64,000 nt of DNA from an uncultured Corynebacterium sp. (GTDB lineage: Bacteria; Actinomycetota; Actinomycetes; Mycobacteriales; Mycobacteriaceae), in contig NZ_CAMIFY010000003.1 of NCBI RefSeq assembly GCF_946222985.1, positions 1 to 64,000 of the forward strand, written 5' to 3'. Within the stretch, counting starts at the first letter, position 1. The number at the start of each line of letters is the position of its first letter. This document shows, piece after piece, positions 34,516-46,190 of the stretch. The notes beneath the pieces are model-generated. The model was not told the origin of the DNA, searched no databases, and saw only the letters and a list, made by a program, of their open reading frames with translations. The position numbers and the translations under genes were made by a program.

Positions 34516-35673
34516 GTGAAGACCAGGATTCTCGTTCTCGGAAGCACCGGTTCCATCGGCACGCAGGCGCTCGAGGTGATCGCCGCCAACCCGGATCGGT
34601 TCACCGTGGTGGGGCTGGCCGCCGGCGGCGGGAACCCGGATCTGCTCGCCGAGCAGGCCCGCGCCCACGGCGTGTCGTTCGATCGGGTGGCGTGCGCCGA
34701 CGCCGGCGCCGCGGCGTCCATCGATGCGGCGGTGCGCAGCGGCGCCGACTCGGCCGAACGTCTGGTGCGCGACGTCGAGGCCGACGTCGTCCTCAACGCG
34801 CTGGTCGGTTCGATGGGATTGGGCGCCACGCTCGCGGCCCTGGAATCCGGCGCCCGGTTGGCGCTGGCGAACAAGGAGTCCCTCGTCGCCGGCGGTTCGC
34901 TGGTCCTGCGCGCCGCGGAGGCGGCGGGGGAGGGACGGCTCGTCCCCGTCGATTCGGAGCATTCCGCGATGGCGCAGTGCCTGCGGTCGGGCACCGCGGA
35001 GGAAGTCGACCGCCTCGTGCTCACCGCGTCCGGTGGCCCGTTCCGCGGCTGGACCCGCGAGCGGCTCATGACCGCCACGCCGGAGCAGGCCGGAGCCCAC
35101 CCGACGTGGTCGATGGGGCCGATGAACACGCTCAATTCGGCGTCGATGGTCAACAAGGGCCTCGAGCTGATCGAGGCCTCCCTGCTTTTCGACGTGCCGG
35201 CCGATCGCATCGACGTCACCGTGCACCCGCAGTCGATCGTCCACTCGATGGTCACGTTCACCGACGGCGGAACCATCGCCCAGGCGTCGCCGCCGTCGAT
35301 GAAGCTGCCCATCGCCCTGGCGATGGGATGGCCGGAGCGCGTCGCGGGCGCCCAGCACGCGCTGGACTTCCGCGACGCCATGGACTGGCGCTTCGAACCG
35401 CTCGACGACGACGTGTTCCCGGCCGTGCGACTGGCCCGTGAGGCCGTCACTGCAGGCGGCTGCACCCCGGCGGTGTACAACGCCGCCAACGAGGAGGCCG
35501 CGGCGGCGTTCCTCGCCGGGCGCATCGCCTTCCCGCACATCGTCGACGTCGTCGGCGAGACGATGGCCGCCGTCGACGCCACCGCCGAACCCCGCGACAT
35601 CGCCGACGTCCTCGAGGTCGAGGGCCGGGCGCGCTCGGCGTCCAACGAGTTGGCGGATAGGCTGGCCCGGTGA
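34516..35673 (+). CDS. dxr: 1-deoxy-D-xylulose 5-phosphate reductoisomerase
   Basis: The 385-residue second enzyme of the MEP isoprenoid pathway, converting DXP to MEP with NADPH. NADPH site [12 protein letters not shown] (about 8-19), catalytic region [23 protein letters not shown], and substrate loop [28 protein letters not shown] at 34516 fits family length; TAACAA about 7 nt upstream could be the -10 of a leaderless message, and ATG at 34486 is the alternative. The stop overlaps the rip start. Confidence 0.95.
   Translation: MKTRILVLGSTGSIGTQALEVIAANPDRFTVVGLAAGGGNPDLLAEQARAHGVSFDRVACADAGAAASIDAAVRSGADSAERLVRDVEADVVLNALVGSMGLGATLAALESGARLALANKESLVAGGSLVLRAAEAAGEGRLVPVDSEHSAMAQCLRSGTAEEVDRLVLTASGGPFRGWTRERLMTATPEQAGAHPTWSMGPMNTLNSASMVNKGLELIEASLLFDVPADRIDVTVHPQSIVHSMVTFTDGGTIAQASPPSMKLPIALAMGWPERVAGAQHALDFRDAMDWRFEPLDDDVFPAVRLAREAVTAGGCTPAVYNAANEEAAAAFLAGRIAFPHIVDVVGETMAAVDATAEPRDIADVLEVEGRARSASNELADRLAR
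35658..35663 (+). promoter_or_regulatory. possible internal -10 before rip
   Basis: TAGGCT, 6 nt before the GTG of rip, inside the dxr 3' end; could give an additional leaderless message. Confidence 0.35.
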
Positions 35674-36902
35674 GTTTCCTCTTCGGCGTCATCCTCTTCG
35701 CCCTCGGCATCGCGGTGACCATCGCCCTCCACGAGTGGGGGCACATGCAGGTCGCCCGCGCCTGCGGCATGCGGGTGCGGCGCTACTTCATCGGCTTCGG
35801 CCCGACGGTGTGGTCCGGCAAGCGCCGCCACGCCGGCGGTGGCGGCCACGTCACCGAGTACGGCTTCAAGCTCGTGCCCCTGGGCGGTTTCTGCGACATC
35901 GCGGGCATGACGGCCCAGGATCCGGTGGCGCCCGAGGAGGAGGAGCACGCCATGTGGCGCCGCCCGTGGTGGCAGCGCATCGCCGTGCTCTCCGGCGGCG
36001 TGGCCATGAACCTCCTCGTCGGCGTGTTCCTCATCTACGTCATCGCCGTGACGTGGGGCCTGCCGAACATGAACGCGGACTTCTCGCCGCGCGTGCAGCA
36101 GGCGCAGTGCGTGCCCGCCACCCAGAACCCCGACGGCACCCTGTCGGACTGCTCCGGCACTGGTCCGGCCGGGGAAGCGGGGCTTCGCGCCGGCGACGTC
36201 ATCACCTCGGTCAACGGAGAGGCCGTGGAGACGTATCCGGAGGTCATCGAGGCAGTCGGAGCGTCGCAAAGCGGTCCCATCGAATTCGGCCTGGAACGCG
36301 ACGGCCGCGCCGAGACCATCGCGGTCGAACCCGAGATGGTCGAACGCCGCACCAACTCGGGCGCCGTGACCGAGGTGCCCGCCGTGGGCCTGCGATTCGA
36401 GCCGCCGCGCGACACCACCATCGAGTACACGCCGCTGACGGCCGTGCCCGGTGCGCTGGCGTTCACCGGCGACATGTTCGGCGCGGTGTGGGACGGGCTG
36501 CTGTCGATCCCGGGCAAGATCCCGGGCGTCATCGCATCGATCTTCGGCGCCGAACGCGACGTCGAGAGCCCGATGAGCGTCGTCGGCGCCAGCCGCGTCG
36601 GCGGCGAAATGGTCGAAAACGACATGTGGAACGGGTTCATGATGATGCTCGCGAACCTGAACTTCTTCCTGGCCCTGTTCAACCTGCTGCCGCTGCCGCC
36701 GCTCGACGGCGGGCACATCGCGGTGGTCGTCTACGAAAAGCTGCGCGACCTGATCCGCCGGGCGTTCGGCAAATCCGCCGCGGGCCCGGCCGACTACACG
36801 AAGCTGATGCCGGTCACCATGGCCTTCACCGCGGTGCTGCTGATGTTCGGCGTGATCGTCATCGCAGCCGACGTGGTCAACCCGATCCGGCTTTTCGGCT
36901 AA
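35670..36902 (+). CDS. site-2 protease, M50 family (RseP/Rip1-like)
   Basis: 410 residues, an intramembrane zinc metalloprotease. The first membrane segment carries LHEWGH (about 20-25, HExxH), the last ones [12 protein letters not shown] (about 338-349) with the third Zn ligand Asp. A PDZ domain lies between ([22 protein letters not shown]). In mycobacteria Rip1 cleaves anti-sigma factors and other membrane substrates. A Cys-containing insert [17 protein letters not shown] precedes the PDZ domain and may form a disulphide. GTG overlaps the dxr stop (GTGA). The dxr-rip-ispG order is conserved in actinobacteria. Confidence 0.93.
   Translation: MSFLFGVILFALGIAVTIALHEWGHMQVARACGMRVRRYFIGFGPTVWSGKRRHAGGGGHVTEYGFKLVPLGGFCDIAGMTAQDPVAPEEEEHAMWRRPWWQRIAVLSGGVAMNLLVGVFLIYVIAVTWGLPNMNADFSPRVQQAQCVPATQNPDGTLSDCSGTGPAGEAGLRAGDVITSVNGEAVETYPEVIEAVGASQSGPIEFGLERDGRAETIAVEPEMVERRTNSGAVTEVPAVGLRFEPPRDTTIEYTPLTAVPGALAFTGDMFGAVWDGLLSIPGKIPGVIASIFGAERDVESPMSVVGASRVGGEMVENDMWNGFMMMLANLNFFLALFNLLPLPPLDGGHIAVVVYEKLRDLIRRAFGKSAAGPADYTKLMPVTMAFTAVLLMFGVIVIAADVVNPIRLFG
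36262..36272 (+). repeat. 11-base word CGTCGCAAAGC, copy 6
   Basis: Exact copy inside the rip gene (codons for ASQSG), extended to GGAGCGTCGCAAAGC. Confidence 0.8.
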
Positions 36903-36990
36903 CGTCGGTCCCGGACCGCGCTGCGCCGCCCAACCCCGGCGGAGCGCGCGTCGAATCAACACCTGCATAAGGAATGAGGAAGCTTCACCC

Positions 36991-38151
<1,161 letters not shown>

Positions 38152-38172
38152 GTCAGCCACACCGGCTTGACC

Positions 38173-38222
38173 CGGGCGCTTCGGCGCGGTGCGCGCGGCG
38201 TGCCGCCCCGGAGCGCCCGTTT
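38173..38222 (+). terminator. candidate terminator after ispG
   Basis: Outer arms CGGGCGCT (38173-38180) and AGCGCCCG (38212-38219) with a GC-rich inner structure, then TTT. The short U-run makes it moderate evidence. Confidence 0.5.
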
Positions 38223-38230
38223 CGCGGTGC

Positions 38231-38236
38231 TAGCCT
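38231..38236 (+). promoter_or_regulatory. -10 hexamer of the PBP gene, leaderless start
   Basis: TAGCCT, 7 nt before the ATG; no Shine-Dalgarno sequence. Confidence 0.5.
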
Positions 38237-38243
38237 GCCCCGC

Positions 38244-40091
38244 ATGAAGGCCACCCCCTCCCGCAGGCGTCTCACCGCGTTGTTCACGGCGGCCGCGATG
38301 GCCGCGACGACCGTGGCGTGCACGCCGCGGCCGGACACCGGCGAAGACGTCCTGGAGGAGTTCTTCGGGGCCCTGGAGACGGGCGACGTGGAGGCCGCCG
38401 CGCAGCTGACCGATCACGTCGACACCGCCCGCCGCGACCTCGGCGCCGCGTGGGACGGGCTCGACGCGGAAGCGGTCGAAGCGGAGATCGGCGACGTGCG
38501 GGGCGACGGGGGACGGACCACCGCGGACGTCAACCTCGACTGGGATCTCGTCGGCGACCGCGAGTGGGAGTACGACACGACGTTCCACCTGACCAAGTCC
38601 GACAGTCGCTGGGCGGTCCGGTGGACGCCGTCGTCGCTGCATCCGCGCCTGGGCAGCAACCAGCACCCGGAGTTGCGCAGGGTTCCCGCGCCGCGGGCGT
38701 CGGTGGTGGGGTCGGACGGAGCGTCGCTGCTCGAGCCCGGCACCGTCCACCGCGTCGTGGTGGATCGGTCGGCCGTCTCCGACGTTCAGGCGGCGGTCAA
38801 CCGGGTGGCCACCGTCGTCAACAACGGCATGCCCGACGACGGCGACGGAGCGGTGTCCGTCGACGCCCGCGAGATCGGTTCCCGGGCCGCCGGCGGGTCC
38901 GGGCCGTTCTCCGTGGTCGTGCTCCCCGCCGATGCGCCGCCGCAGGTGCGCGAGGACCTCGAGCAGATCGACGGCGTGAGCGTCAACGACGAAGCCGCGA
39001 TGGTGCGCCCGGACCCCGGTTTCGCCCCGGACCTGATGAGCCGCGTCGAACGCGTCGTCGCCGACGACGTCTCCGGCGGCGACGGCTGGAGCATCGTCGC
39101 GGCCAACGCGGACGGGGGCATGCTCGCGTCGCTGCATTCGGTGGAACCGGAGATCCGCCCGGCCATCCGCGCCTCGGTGAGCAAGAAGGTCCAGGACGCC
39201 GCCCAGCGCGCCGTCGATCTGCGGTCCGAGGCCGAGGTGATGCTGGTGGCCGTCCGCCCGTCGTCGGGCGAGGTGCTCGCCGTGGCGCAGACGTCCAAGG
39301 CCGACGAGCGCGGCGACCTCGCGTTGATGGGCCAGTTCCCGCCCGGCTCGACGTTCAAGATCGTCACCGCGGCGGCGGGCATGGACAACCTCGGCCTGGA
39401 TCCGTCGTCGACGGTGCCCTGCCCGGGCACCATGACCATCGGGCCGCGCGTGGTCACCAACTACAACGGCTCGGGCGTCGGCGACACCTCGTTGACCGAC
39501 GCCTTCGCCCGTTCGTGCAACACCACCTTCGCCGACATCTCGTACCGGATGGAACCGGGGCAGCTGCAGGACGAGGCCGAGGAATTCGGCATCGGCGTCG
39601 ACTACCGGATCGCGGGCCTGGACACGATCACCGGTTCGGTCTCCGACGGCGAAGACGTCGCCGAGCGCATCGACGCCGGCTACGGCCAGGGCTTCGACCT
39701 GACCAGCCCCTTCGGCATGGCGATGGTCTCCGCGACGGTGGCGGCCGGCCGCACGCCGACGCCGTCGCTGGTCCCGCACGCGGGCACCTGGCAGTCCGCG
39801 ACGCCCGATCCGCTCGAACCGGACACGCTCGACCGCCTGCGCGGCCTCATGCGCGCGGTGGTCACCTCCGGCACGGCCACGGCGATCGCCGACCGCGGCG
39901 AGGTGTTCGGCAAGACCGGCGAGGCCGAGGTCGCGGGCGGGTCCCATTCGTGGTTCACGGGGTGGCGCGACGACATCGCCTTCGCCACGCTCATCGTCCA
40001 CGGCGGCGGTTCGGAGCATGCGGTGGCCGTGACCGACGCGTTTCTGGCCAACCTCGACGAGGGACCGGAGGGCCCCGGGACCGAGGGGTGA
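38244..40091 (+). CDS. lipoprotein penicillin-binding protein (class B transpeptidase)
   Basis: 615 residues. A signal peptide ends in the lipobox TVAC (Cys 26), so it is anchored by lipid rather than a membrane helix. An NTF2-like MecA-type N-terminal domain (about 30-140) and a dimerisation region come next, then the transpeptidase domain with PGSTFK (catalytic Ser about 369), SCN (about 423) and KTGE (about 555). It corresponds in position and design to the Rv2864c lipoprotein of M. tuberculosis. It would cross-link peptidoglycan outside the membrane. A strong TAGCCT -10 precedes the ATG by 7 nt. Confidence 0.92.
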   Translation: MKATPSRRRLTALFTAAAMAATTVACTPRPDTGEDVLEEFFGALETGDVEAAAQLTDHVDTARRDLGAAWDGLDAEAVEAEIGDVRGDGGRTTADVNLDWDLVGDREWEYDTTFHLTKSDSRWAVRWTPSSLHPRLGSNQHPELRRVPAPRASVVGSDGASLLEPGTVHRVVVDRSAVSDVQAAVNRVATVVNNGMPDDGDGAVSVDAREIGSRAAGGSGPFSVVVLPADAPPQVREDLEQIDGVSVNDEAAMVRPDPGFAPDLMSRVERVVADDVSGGDGWSIVAANADGGMLASLHSVEPEIRPAIRASVSKKVQDAAQRAVDLRSEAEVMLVAVRPSSGEVLAVAQTSKADERGDLALMGQFPPGSTFKIVTAAAGMDNLGLDPSSTVPCPGTMTIGPRVVTNYNGSGVGDTSLTDAFARSCNTTFADISYRMEPGQLQDEAEEFGIGVDYRIAGLDTITGSVSDGEDVAERIDAGYGQGFDLTSPFGMAMVSATVAAGRTPTPSLVPHAGTWQSATPDPLEPDTLDRLRGLMRAVVTSGTATAIADRGEVFGKTGEAEVAGGSHSWFTGWRDDIAFATLIVHGGGSEHAVAVTDAFLANLDEGPEGPGTEG

Positions 40092-40115
40092 GCCGGGCGC
40101 GATCCGGTCCGCGAG

Positions 40116-40121
40116 TATCGT
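40116..40121 (+). promoter_or_regulatory. -10 hexamer of map, leaderless start
   Basis: TATCGT, 7 nt before the ATG of map; no Shine-Dalgarno sequence. Confidence 0.5.
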
Positions 40122-40128
40122 GTCCGTC

Positions 40129-41040
40129 ATGACCGATCGCGCACCATTGACCCCGCAGGAGCACACCCCCATCCGCACCGTCCCCGCTCACGTCGAGCGA
40201 CCGGAGTACGCCTGGAAGGACGAGGTCGCCGAGGGGGTCGGGGAACCCCTGGTGCAGAGTCCCGAGGACATCGAGGCCATGCGCGAGGTCTCGCGCATCG
40301 CGGCCAACGCCCTGGTCGAGGCCGGCAAGGCCTGCGTGCCCGGCGCCACGACCGACGACGTCGACCGCGCCGTCCACGAGTACCTCATGGACCACGACAC
40401 GTACCCGTCGCCGCTGGGCTACCGCGGTTTCACGAAGAGCAGCTGCGTGTCGCTCAACGAGATCGTCTGCCACGGCATCCCGGGCACGCAGGTCATCGAG
40501 GACGGCGACATCGTCAACGTCGACGTGACCGGATACAAGAACGGCGTCCACGGCGACACCAACGCGACGTTCCTCGCCGGCGACGTCTCCGAGGAGCACC
40601 GCCTGCTCGTCGAGCGCACGCACCAGGCGACGATGCGCGGCATCAAGGCCATCCGGCCGGGCCGCGAGATCAACGTCATCGGCCGCGTCATCGAGTCCTA
40701 CGCGAAGCGTTTCGGCTACGAGACGGTCCGCGATTTCACCGGCCACGGCGTCGGCACGACCTTCCACAACGGCCTCGTCGTCCTGCATTACGACGAGCCG
40801 TCGCAGACCACGGTCCTCGAGCCGGGCATGACGTTGACCGTCGAGCCGATGATCAACCTCGGCTCCCTGGATTACGAGATCTGGGACGACGGCTGGACCG
40901 TGCAGAACACCGACCGCAAGTGGACCGCGCAGTTCGAGCACACCATCCTGGTCACGGACACCGGATACGAGATCCTCACGCTTCCCGACGGCGGCGTCGT
41001 GGAAGGCCAGTACTTCACCGGCTGGACCCCGGGCGCCTGA
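40129..41040 (+). CDS. map: methionine aminopeptidase, type I
   Basis: 303 residues, with an N-terminal extension of about 45 residues before the catalytic pita-bread domain. Metal ligands and surroundings: [31 protein letters not shown] (two Asp), [11 protein letters not shown] (His), PMINLG and the Glu of [11 protein letters not shown]. It removes initiator Met from nascent proteins. The ATG at 40129 follows a -10 box; a GTG at 40120 would add three residues. cobQ starts one base after its stop. Confidence 0.95.
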   Translation: MTDRAPLTPQEHTPIRTVPAHVERPEYAWKDEVAEGVGEPLVQSPEDIEAMREVSRIAANALVEAGKACVPGATTDDVDRAVHEYLMDHDTYPSPLGYRGFTKSSCVSLNEIVCHGIPGTQVIEDGDIVNVDVTGYKNGVHGDTNATFLAGDVSEEHRLLVERTHQATMRGIKAIRPGREINVIGRVIESYAKRFGYETVRDFTGHGVGTTFHNGLVVLHYDEPSQTTVLEPGMTLTVEPMINLGSLDYEIWDDGWTVQNTDRKWTAQFEHTILVTDTGYEILTLPDGGVVEGQYFTGWTPGA

Positions 41041-41041
41041 C

Positions 41042-42520
41042 GTGACGGGGCCGGGGGCGGCGTTCCTCGTCGCCGGCTGCACTTCGGACGCGGGCAAATC
41101 GGTGCTCGTGGCGGGGATCTGCCGGCTGTTGACCCGTCGGGGAGTGTCCGTTGCGCCGTTCAAGGCGCAGAACATGTCCAACAATTGCGCCGTGACCCCG
41201 GACGGCGGCGAAATCGGCCGCGCCCAGGCGCTGCAGGCGGTGGCCTGCGGCCTGGAGCCGAGCGTCGATTTCAATCCGGTGCTGCTCAAGCCCGGATCGG
41301 ATCACTCCAGCCAGGTCGTCGTGCGCGGCCGGGCCGAAGGAACGGTGTCGGCGCTGACGTATCGGGAGCGTCGCAAAGCACTGCGGTCGGTGGCCGTGGA
41401 GAGCCTGCGGGATCTGCGATCGCGGTTCGACGTCGTCGTCTGCGAGGGAGCGGGATCGCCGGCGGAAGTCAACTTGCGCGACTCCGACATCGCCAACATG
41501 GGCCTGGCGGAGGCCGCGGACCTGCCGGTGCTCGTCGTCGGCGACATCGACCGCGGCGGGGTCCTGGCGCATTTCGTCGGCACGCACGCCATCCTCGGCG
41601 ACGGGGACCGGGCGCGGATGACCGGATTCGTCGTCAACAAGTTCCGCGGCGCGGTCGATTTGCTCACGCCGGGCCTCGACGTCGTCGCCGAACGCACGGG
41701 CGTGCCGGTGCTGGGGGTCGTCCCGTTCCTGGAGGGACTGTGGATCGACGCCGAGGATTCGCTGGGCACCGTCGCCGCCACGTCGATCGGGCCGGCGACG
41801 CGGCCGGTGGGCGCCGACGCGTTGACCGTCGCGGCGATCCGCCTGCCGCGGGTGTCCAACGCCACCGACGTCGAAGCCCTCGCCGCCGAACCGGGCGTGC
41901 GGGTGGAATGGACCGTCGACCCCAGCGCGGTCGCGCGGGCCGATCTGGTGGTGCTGCCGGGCACGAAGGCCACCGTCCACGATCTGGGGTGGCTGCGGGA
42001 GCGGGGGCTGGCCGACGCTGTGGCGCGTCGCGCGGCCCGGGGCGCGCCGACGTTGGGCATCTGCGGTGGTTTCCAGATGATGTGTTCGTCGATCGTCGAC
42101 GGCGTAGAGAGTGGCGAGGATCCGTCCGATCCCGTGCGCGTCGCGGGGCTGGGGATCTTCGACGTCGACGTCGAGTTCGCGGAACCGAAGGTGCTGGCCC
42201 GGCATGACGACGGCTCCTACGAGGTCCACCACGGCCGCGTCGTCCGATCGACGGAGCAACGCTGGCCGCACGGGGAAGGCGCGCTGCGCGGGGCCGTGGC
42301 GGGCACGCACCGCCACGGGCTGCTGGAAAACGACGACCTGCGGCGCGCGTATCTGCGGTCGGTGGCCGACGCCGCCGGGCTCGCGGATTTCGTCGTCGCG
42401 CAGGACACGGATTTCCGGGCCGAGCGACTGCGCCAGCTCGACGTCATCGCCGACGCGATCGAGGAACATCTGGCCGGGCCAGCCTTGGCGCGGGCGACGG
42501 GAATCGCGTCCCTCGGATGA
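41042..42520 (+). CDS. cobQ: cobyric acid synthase CobQ/CbiP
   Basis: 492 residues. It amidates adenosylcobyrinic diamide at four side chains using glutamine and ATP. The N-terminal dethiobiotin-synthetase-like half has [15 protein letters not shown] (about 11-25) and FKAQNMSNN; the C-terminal class I glutaminase half has [10 protein letters not shown] (nucleophile Cys about 340) and the His in [10 protein letters not shown] (about 423). GTG start, one base after map. It stands 10 kb away from cobO-cobB, so the cobalamin genes are split here. Confidence 0.93.
   Translation: MTGPGAAFLVAGCTSDAGKSVLVAGICRLLTRRGVSVAPFKAQNMSNNCAVTPDGGEIGRAQALQAVACGLEPSVDFNPVLLKPGSDHSSQVVVRGRAEGTVSALTYRERRKALRSVAVESLRDLRSRFDVVVCEGAGSPAEVNLRDSDIANMGLAEAADLPVLVVGDIDRGGVLAHFVGTHAILGDGDRARMTGFVVNKFRGAVDLLTPGLDVVAERTGVPVLGVVPFLEGLWIDAEDSLGTVAATSIGPATRPVGADALTVAAIRLPRVSNATDVEALAAEPGVRVEWTVDPSAVARADLVVLPGTKATVHDLGWLRERGLADAVARRAARGAPTLGICGGFQMMCSSIVDGVESGEDPSDPVRVAGLGIFDVDVEFAEPKVLARHDDGSYEVHHGRVVRSTEQRWPHGEGALRGAVAGTHRHGLLENDDLRRAYLRSVADAAGLADFVVAQDTDFRAERLRQLDVIADAIEEHLAGPALARATGIASLG
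41369..41379 (+). repeat. 11-base word CGTCGCAAAGC, copy 7
   Basis: Exact copy inside cobQ (codons for RRKAL), extended to GGAGCGTCGCAAAGC. Confidence 0.8.
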
Positions 42521-42610
42521 GCGTCGGGCGGCTGCGTCGCGGGATATGATGCGAACCGTCGAACCGCGCCGCGTCGACGACGGCGGCCACGAGCGAAAAG
42601 GGGCGCCACC

Positions 42611-43540
42611 ATGGCGAAGAACATTCGGGGAGCGGTCGCGGGCCTGGCCCTGACGACGGCGATGATGGTGGCCGGCGCGGCGCCGGCGGTGGCCGAACCG
42701 GCTGAGGAACAGGCGACGGGATCGTGGTCGGGGTCGGCGGCGCCGTTCGAGCGGTTCCCCGCGTTGGATTGGGCCAACGATCCCGAGTGCGTCCCCGCGC
42801 CGGAGCATCCGCGCCCGGTCCTGCTCGTCCACGGCACCTGGGGCGACGCGTCGGTGATGGAGTCGATCGGCCGGGAGCTGGGGGAGCAGGGCCACTGCGT
42901 GCACGCCGTCAACTACGGACGTCACGACGAGTCGGTTGCGGGGGCGATTCCCGGCATCTACGGCGTCGCCGACCTGGAGTCCAGCGGAGAAGAGATCCAC
43001 CGGGCCATCCGCGACGTCGCCGCGACCACGGCCGGGCAGGATGCGGGGGAGATCGACGTCGTCGGCCATTCCCAGGGCGCGGCAGTGCTGAAGCTGGCCA
43101 TGAACGACCACGGTGACGCCGAGGTCGTGCATACGGCGGTCTACGTCGCCGGCACCCATCGGGGCACGACTTCGGATGGGCTGCAGGACCTCGGGGTCCA
43201 CGACAACCCGGGGTCGCTGGCGATCAGCGATGCCGTGCTCGGCCCGGCGTCGGTGCAGCAGATCGTCGGTTCGGAACAGGTCGCCCACCTCCGGTCGCTG
43301 CCGGACACCCAGCCCGGCGTGCACTACGTGGTGCTGGTGAGCGACGACGACACCACCGCCGCGCCCCCGCGCGACGGGTTCATCGAGGCCGGCCCGGGCG
43401 CGACCGTCGTCAACGCGGCGGTGCAGGACGTGTGCGCCGACGCTCCCGATCCGCTGTCGCACGTCGACATCCGCGACCACACCGTCGGCGCGGACCTCGT
43501 CGCCGATGCCCTGGCCGGACGCGAGTTGGCCTGCGACTAG
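42611..43540 (+). CDS. secreted triacylglycerol lipase-like alpha/beta hydrolase
   Basis: 309 residues with a signal peptide (cleavage probably after APAVA near residue 28). The alpha/beta hydrolase core opens with PVLLVHGTWGDASV (oxyanion region) and has the nucleophile elbow GHSQG (Ser about 153). A late HVDIRDH may hold the catalytic His. Four Cys in the mature protein could make two disulphides. It matches the class 2 lipase family abundant in corynebacteria. TATGAT at 42545-42550 is a likely -10; AAAGGGG precedes the ATG. Confidence 0.87.
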   Translation: MAKNIRGAVAGLALTTAMMVAGAAPAVAEPAEEQATGSWSGSAAPFERFPALDWANDPECVPAPEHPRPVLLVHGTWGDASVMESIGRELGEQGHCVHAVNYGRHDESVAGAIPGIYGVADLESSGEEIHRAIRDVAATTAGQDAGEIDVVGHSQGAAVLKLAMNDHGDAEVVHTAVYVAGTHRGTTSDGLQDLGVHDNPGSLAISDAVLGPASVQQIVGSEQVAHLRSLPDTQPGVHYVVLVSDDDTTAAPPRDGFIEAGPGATVVNAAVQDVCADAPDPLSHVDIRDHTVGADLVADALAGRELACD

Positions 43541-43561
43541 TGGGGGCAGTGCCGCGTCGGT

Positions 43562-44989
43562 CTAGTCGAACTCGAGGCCGAGGATCGCGTTTTCGATGAC
43601 CTCGGGCAGCGCCGGGTGGATCCAGTGCTGCTTTTCGACGACCTCCCGGACGTCCTGTTCGAAGGCCATCATCTGGATGCACTGCTGCACCAGCGTGGCC
43701 GCCTGTTCGCCGAGGAAGTGGGCGCCGAGCAGGCGGCCGGTCTTCTTGTCGGCGATGAGCTTGGCGAATCCGTCGCCGTCCTCCAGCGCCCAGCCGTAGG
43801 CGACGTCGCCGTACTTCTGCACCTTCACCGTGACGTCGGTGCCGTTGTCGGCGGCCCAGCGGCGGGCCGCGTCCTCGTCGAGGCCGACCTGGCCGATTTG
43901 CGGGTGCGAGAAGATCGCCGAGGGCACGTACCGGTGGTCGAAGGAGCGGAGATCGTCCGGGTGGGCGACGTTGTGGAAGACGACCTTCGCCTCGTGGTTG
44001 GCGATGTGCTTGAGCTGGTGGGGGCTGGAGACGTCGCCCAGGGCCCACACGCCCTCGGCGGTGGTGCGGCCGTGCTCGTCGACGACGATGCGGCCGTCGT
44101 CGTGGACGTCGATCCCGCCGGCGGGCAGATCCATGAGATCGCCGTTGGGCCGGCGGCCGGTGGCGACGAGGAACGCCCCGCCGTGGACCTCGGTGCCGTC
44201 GGACAGCGCCGCGGTGACGATGCGGGTGCCGTCGGCCCGGGTTTCCTCGCTCAGCCCGGTGATCGTGGTGTTCAGGCGCACGTCCCAGTTGCGGGAGGCG
44301 ACCTCGGTGAAGCGGGCGGAGACGTCGGCGTCGGACTGGCGGTTGAGGGCGCCGGAACGCACGATGACGTGGACGTCGACGCCGAGCGACGAGAAGACGT
44401 GGGCGAACTCGGTGGCGATGAAACCGCCGCCGAGGATGATCATCTCCTCCGGCAGCTTCTCCAGGCGCATGATGTCCTTGTTCGTGTGGTACCGAACGCC
44501 GGAATCCGTGACGAAGGACGGCACGCTCGTGCGCGAACCGGCTGCGACGATGATCTGGTCGGCGGTGATCTCGACTTCCTCGTCGCCCTGGCCGGTGCGG
44601 ATGCGGCGCGGGCCGACGAAGGTCGCGTGACGGTCGTAGACGTCGATGTTCGGCGTCTGGCCGCCGCGGCGGTACGCCTCGCCGCCGTCGGCGATCGCGT
44701 CGATGCGCCGGGCGAACACCCGCTCCTTGATCGCGTCCCAGTCGATGGAATCGACGTGCGCGTGGACGCCCAGGCGGGCCGCCTCGGAGACGGTGCGGGC
44801 GGCGTCGGCGGCCAGGACGTACATCTTCGTCGGAATGCACCCGACGTTGAGGCACGTGCCGCCGAAGCGACCTTCCTCGACCAGCGCGATGCGAACGTCG
44901 TCGAACTCCGGGGAGGGAATCGAGTTGCCCGATCCCGTGCCGATGATGATCAGGTCGTAGTGCCGGTCGTCGGCGGTGTCCGTGGACAA
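43562..44989 (-). CDS. mtr: mycothione reductase
   Basis: 475 residues, a flavoprotein disulphide reductase that uses NADPH to reduce oxidised mycothiol, the actinobacterial thiol. FAD site IIIGTGSGNS (about 14-23), redox pair in GGTCLNVGCIPTK (about 43-55), NADPH site ILGGGFIATEFAHV (about 186), and C-terminal HWIHPALPEVIENAI with the catalytic His-Glu. It resembles Mtr rather than glutathione or lipoamide enzymes by the GNSIPSPEF segment. The start is a TTG at 44989 placed by AAGGAGA 6 nt upstream and by the conserved N-terminus. Confidence 0.92.
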   Translation of the reverse strand: MSTDTADDRHYDLIIIGTGSGNSIPSPEFDDVRIALVEEGRFGGTCLNVGCIPTKMYVLAADAARTVSEAARLGVHAHVDSIDWDAIKERVFARRIDAIADGGEAYRRGGQTPNIDVYDRHATFVGPRRIRTGQGDEEVEITADQIIVAAGSRTSVPSFVTDSGVRYHTNKDIMRLEKLPEEMIILGGGFIATEFAHVFSSLGVDVHVIVRSGALNRQSDADVSARFTEVASRNWDVRLNTTITGLSEETRADGTRIVTAALSDGTEVHGGAFLVATGRRPNGDLMDLPAGGIDVHDDGRIVVDEHGRTTAEGVWALGDVSSPHQLKHIANHEAKVVFHNVAHPDDLRSFDHRYVPSAIFSHPQIGQVGLDEDAARRWAADNGTDVTVKVQKYGDVAYGWALEDGDGFAKLIADKKTGRLLGAHFLGEQAATLVQQCIQMMAFEQDVREVVEKQHWIHPALPEVIENAILGLEFD

Positions 44990-45042
44990 GTCGTCTCCTT
45001 GGTTGTTCGGTGGTCGTTCGTCGTGCGCTGGGCGCGGAAAAA

Positions 45043-46062
45043 TCAGCCGGCGGTGACGGAATCGAGGAACAGGATCGTCTCCGACGTCGCCAGGGCGCGT
45101 GCGTGGTCCTTCGACAGGAACACGTCGTGCCGGGCGCCCGGAATCGCCTTCGACCGGGCCCCACGCCCCAGACAACGCGTCCTGGCCGCGATCTGTTCCA
45201 CGTTGAGCACCGCGTCGGCGGTGTCGAGCGCCGGCGACCACGACTGGTTGACCGCGGATCGATCGGAGTGCAGGACCAGGCAGGGCACGCCCACCTCCAG
45301 GCCCTTGCGCACCCGGCGGTGGCCGCGCAGCACGGCGGCCAGCCACGACCACGACTTCACGTGGCCGGTGATGGGTTTGAGCGTCAGGTCGAAGTCCCAT
45401 TCGCCGTCGGCGCTGCTTGAGATGGAGCGGCCGTAACCGCTCAGCCCCTTGTCCGGCGTCAGGCGATCGGGGGCGCGCCGCGACATCACGCGCGTCGCGA
45501 GCCTGACGACGGCGTTCTGCCCCCGCGAATACTGCAGATCCAGCCACGGGCTGTTGAGGACCGCCGCGGCGATGAACGCGTGGGTCTCCGGATCCCGGTC
45601 ACGCAGATCGTTGAGCCACAACGCGGCGATCAGCCCGCCGGTCGAGTGGGCGAGGGGAGTCAGGCTCGGGTGGCCGGCGGAACGGATCAGGGCGGTGGCC
45701 GCGTCGAGGTCGACGTCGTAAAGCGACAAATCGGTGATGTGGTGCCACCGCTGGCCCTCCCTGCGGGAGCGGCCGCATTTGCGCAGATCGACGGCGTAAA
45801 AGGCGTAACCCGCCTCATCGAGGGAACGCGCGACGTGCTCGTGGAAGAAGTAGTCGCTCAAGCCGTGGATCCACAGCACCGCGGGACGCGCGGCGAACTC
45901 CTCCGGATCACGGCCCGGCGGGGTGAATCGGATGACGGTGGCCACGACGTCGGTCTCGCCGTCGGGGTCCGGCCCCAGTTCAAGAACGGTTTCGGGAAAC
46001 TCCTCGCCCAGCAGGCCGGGTCTCCAGTCGGGGGCGGAAGCGGGGGAGTCGTTGTTCGTCAC
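45043..46062 (-). CDS. alpha/beta hydrolase (serine aminopeptidase S33-like)
   Basis: 339 residues, cytosolic. PAVLWIHGLSDYFFHEHVARSLDEAGYAF is the lysophospholipase-like opening, LAHSTGG the nucleophile elbow (Ser about 145), and PGARHDVFLS the C-terminal His region. The equivalent gene lies beside mtr in mycobacteria. The substrate is unknown; carboxylester or lipid hydrolysis is likely. The GTG at 46062 was chosen because TAGGAT lies 6 nt upstream on the minus strand; a GTG at 46068 is also possible. It is the first gene before mtr in a minus-strand pair. Confidence 0.85.
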   Translation of the reverse strand: MTNNDSPASAPDWRPGLLGEEFPETVLELGPDPDGETDVVATVIRFTPPGRDPEEFAARPAVLWIHGLSDYFFHEHVARSLDEAGYAFYAVDLRKCGRSRREGQRWHHITDLSLYDVDLDAATALIRSAGHPSLTPLAHSTGGLIAALWLNDLRDRDPETHAFIAAAVLNSPWLDLQYSRGQNAVVRLATRVMSRRAPDRLTPDKGLSGYGRSISSSADGEWDFDLTLKPITGHVKSWSWLAAVLRGHRRVRKGLEVGVPCLVLHSDRSAVNQSWSPALDTADAVLNVEQIAARTRCLGRGARSKAIPGARHDVFLSKDHARALATSETILFLDSVTAG

Positions 46063-46190
46063 GGCCACATCCTAGCGGTACCCGATGGGTGCGCAGGTGG
46101 CCTTGTGACACAATGGATCGGAACAGTGAGTCCGTCCGGGGGACGTGCGTGCGCCGCCCGATTACCTAGTCATGAAGGATGTTGACCGCA